Positions 4,578 to 5,877 of a stretch of DNA of 5,877 bases are shown here, in pieces. Under the pieces are notes generated by a model. It was not told the origin of the DNA. It did not search any database and was given only the letters and a program-made list of their open reading frames with translations. Made by a program: the position numbers and the translations under genes. Source of the DNA: Rhizobium sp. Q54 (GTDB lineage Bacteria > Pseudomonadota > Alphaproteobacteria > Rhizobiales > Beijerinckiaceae); the NCBI GenBank assembly GCA_945903655.1, contig CAMDOY010000252.1:1-5877 (forward strand), given 5' to 3'. Each line of letters opens with the position of its first letter. The first letter of the stretch is position 1.

Positions 4578-5804
4578 TCAATCCACCAGTTCAGGAAAAT
4601 TGCTGGCGAATGACACGCGGGAATCTTCGCGCAGACGCGGCGCCACTTCCGTCGCAAACAGGCGCATGCTCTTGCGCGCGAGATCATCGCGCATGTTGCC
4701 CATGTGGAACTGAATCAGAAGATTGCCCACCTGCGTCTCACGGATGATGTCCATGATTTGCCGATAGACGGTTTCCGGACTGCCAAGGATGATCGACTGC
4801 GCCTTCTTTAGGGTGTCCCAATCCTGCGCATCCCCAAGCATGGATCCGCCCGGCTTGGAGTTTTCGAGAATACGGCGATAGTCCGCGACCTCCATATTCG
4901 GCACCGCCGCGCCGAAGGTGAGCGAACGCCCGTCATGGTTGCGCAGGTGGCCCTTGAGGCAATTCTTGAGGAAGTACCAGACGCCCTCATGGGCCTCTTC
5001 CTGCGCCTGCTCATCGGTCTCCGCCACATAGGTCGACATCAGGATGCCCATGCGGAAGGGATCGAATTTGCTGCCGTGATCCTCGAGCACCTTGGTGAAT
5101 TCGTGCCGGACCTTGGCGATGGCGCCTCCATGCACCCGCGATGAGAGGAAATAGCAATAACCGCGTTTGGCGATCTGCCGCAGGGTTTCCTTCGATTGCG
5201 AGCCGGGTATCCAGACCGGCGGATGGGGCCTCTGCTGGGGCTGCGGCCAGGGGTTCACATAGCGCAGGGGATAGTGCTTGCCTTCGAAGGGGAAGGGCCC
5301 CTCGCGCGTCCAGGCCTGATGGATCAATTCCACCGCTTCCCAGAATTGCTCGCGCTGGATGGCAGCGGGCGTGTTGTAGTTGAAGGTCTCCTGTCCGCCA
5401 CCGGGCGCAAATCCGGCGATGATGCGGCCATCCGACATATTGTCGAGCATGGCGTATTCTTCGGCGACGCGCAGGGGATTGCCATGGAGGGGCAGCAGAT
5501 TCGCCAGCACCACGATCTTGCTATGCTTGGTCTTTTGCGTCAACGCGGAGGCGATGATGTTGGGCGAGGGCATCAGGCCGTAGATGTTCTGATGATGCTC
5601 GTTGAGCACCAATCCATCAAAGCCCAGCGTGTCGGCATAGGCGAGTTGATCGATATATTCATTGAGCAAGCCGCGCGAGCGCTCGGCGTCCCAGAGCTTG
5701 TTGGGAACGGTGATCCACCCGGTATCATAGGTCTCGTCAAAATCCGCCGGGAGATGGGGATAGGACATGAAGTGCCAGCAAAAGAGATTAACGGCCTTTG
5801 ACAT
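4578..5804 (-). CDS. LLM class flavin-dependent oxidoreductase (luciferase-like monooxygenase)
   Basis: A 408-residue member of the bacterial luciferase-like superfamily. These TIM-barrel enzymes use reduced FMN (F420 in some branches), usually supplied by a partner flavin reductase, and O2 to oxidise a substrate. The N-terminal barrel contains LGFDGLVLNEHHQNIYGLMP (60-79; Glu69-His70-His71 matches the family's conserved E-H pattern), then LANLLPLHGNPLRVAEEYAMLD, the DGRIIAGFAPGGG phosphate/flavin-binding turn, and PHPPVWIPGSQSKET. The C-terminal part contains GSPETVYRQI and LLIQFHMGNM followed by SMRLFATEVAPRLR, typical of the family end. The frame could open at a TTG at 5822, but that TTG precedes the GGAGGA (5809-5814), whereas the ATG at 5804 lies four bases after it, so 5804 is chosen. 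It follows a hydrolase tail by 14 bases, implying an operon. The substrate is unknown; relatives act on aldehydes, terpenes, amines or sulfonates. Confidence 0.93.
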   Translation of the reverse strand: MSKAVNLFCWHFMSYPHLPADFDETYDTGWITVPNKLWDAERSRGLLNEYIDQLAYADTLGFDGLVLNEHHQNIYGLMPSPNIIASALTQKTKHSKIVVLANLLPLHGNPLRVAEEYAMLDNMSDGRIIAGFAPGGGQETFNYNTPAAIQREQFWEAVELIHQAWTREGPFPFEGKHYPLRYVNPWPQPQQRPHPPVWIPGSQSKETLRQIAKRGYCYFLSSRVHGGAIAKVRHEFTKVLEDHGSKFDPFRMGILMSTYVAETDEQAQEEAHEGVWYFLKNCLKGHLRNHDGRSLTFGAAVPNMEVADYRRILENSKPGGSMLGDAQDWDTLKKAQSIILGSPETVYRQIMDIIRETQVGNLLIQFHMGNMRDDLARKSMRLFATEVAPRLREDSRVSFASNFPELVD

Positions 5805-5808
5805 GATT

Positions 5809-5814
5809 TCCTCC
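5809..5814 (-). promoter_or_regulatory. ribosome binding site of the flavin-dependent oxidoreductase
   Basis: GGAGGA on the minus strand ends four bases before the ATG at 5804. It decides this start over the TTG at 5822, and it sits in the 14-base gap after the stop of the upstream hydrolase. Confidence 0.85.
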
Positions 5815-5818
5815 CCCT

Positions 5819-5877
5819 TCAAGCTGCAAGAAACGAGCGCACGAGGGCCAGCGTTTCCTCGGGTTTTTCCAGATGGA
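5819..5877 (-). CDS. C-terminal tail of a probable alpha/beta hydrolase, cut by the right window edge
   Basis: Reading leftwards from the edge, 18 codons end in TGA (5821-5819) and encode HLEKPEETLALVRSFLAA. The HLEKPEE-x-x-x-x-x-x-x-FL pattern is the usual end of alpha/beta hydrolase-fold enzymes, where it closely follows the catalytic His (normally in a GH pair a few residues earlier, here beyond the edge). Only the tail is visible, so the reaction cannot be named. The 14-base gap to the oxidoreductase, filled by that gene's ribosome binding site, points to one operon. Pairing of LLM monooxygenases with a hydrolase that cleaves the oxidised product is a known arrangement, but here it is inferred. 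Confidence 0.7.
   Translation of the reverse strand, partial: HLEKPEETLALVRSFLAA

Noticed and set aside
5196..5801. 201-codon plus-strand ORF opposite the oxidoreductase
   Set aside because: It is antisense to a strongly supported gene, has no ribosome binding site and matches no family pattern. Long antisense frames are common in GC-rich genes.
5805..5822. TTG at 5822 as start of the oxidoreductase, giving six extra residues
   Set aside because: The TTG lies before the strong GGAGGA ribosome binding site; the ATG at 5804 is correctly spaced after it.

Overview
The window looks like a piece of an alphaproteobacterial chromosome, most likely from the Hyphomicrobiales (Rhizobiales). This is inferred from the moderately high G+C, the frequent TTG/GTG starts, the FixL/FixJ-type two-component pair, and the mix of a CaiB-type CoA-transferase with an FMN-dependent luciferase-like monooxygenase. 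Genus cannot be settled from the sequence alone. There are no RNA genes, insertion sequences, CRISPR arrays or phage genes.

Layout. Left edge, minus strand (1-446): the N-terminal 148 codons of a class III (CaiB/BaiF) CoA-transferase, running off the window. A possible 28-codon upstream ORF (443-529, minus) ends in a GTGA overlap with its start. Then comes a ~390-bp divergent intergenic region (447-837) with several short palindromes but no convincing promoter.

Centre, plus strand: a MASE1-domain membrane sensor histidine kinase (838-2502, TTG start with a strong ribosome binding site) lies one base upstream of a FixJ/NarL-type response regulator (2504-3118). After a 96-bp gap with a TACGTAG-containing inverted repeat that resembles FixJ-family binding sites, there is a small unrecognised three-helix membrane protein (3215-3535). 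A TerC-family membrane protein (3647-4393) follows and ends in a textbook intrinsic terminator (4443-4472).

Right part, minus strand: an LLM-class flavin-dependent oxidoreductase (4578-5804) sits 14 bases downstream of the last 18 codons of what looks like an alpha/beta hydrolase (5819-5877). The two form an operon whose promoter lies outside the window. It converges on terC.

How it may work together (inference). The kinase and regulator are almost certainly a cognate pair, probably translated from one mRNA. The TACGTAG repeat just after the regulator gene makes the small membrane protein a candidate direct target. TerC is co-oriented but has its own ribosome binding site and a 111-bp gap, so membership of the same regulon is only a possibility. 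The oxidoreductase/hydrolase operon and the CoA-transferase look like ordinary catabolic genes flanking this signalling island. I see no strong case for a wholly new system. The most interesting unit is the MASE1 kinase, FixJ-like regulator, palindrome and small membrane protein.
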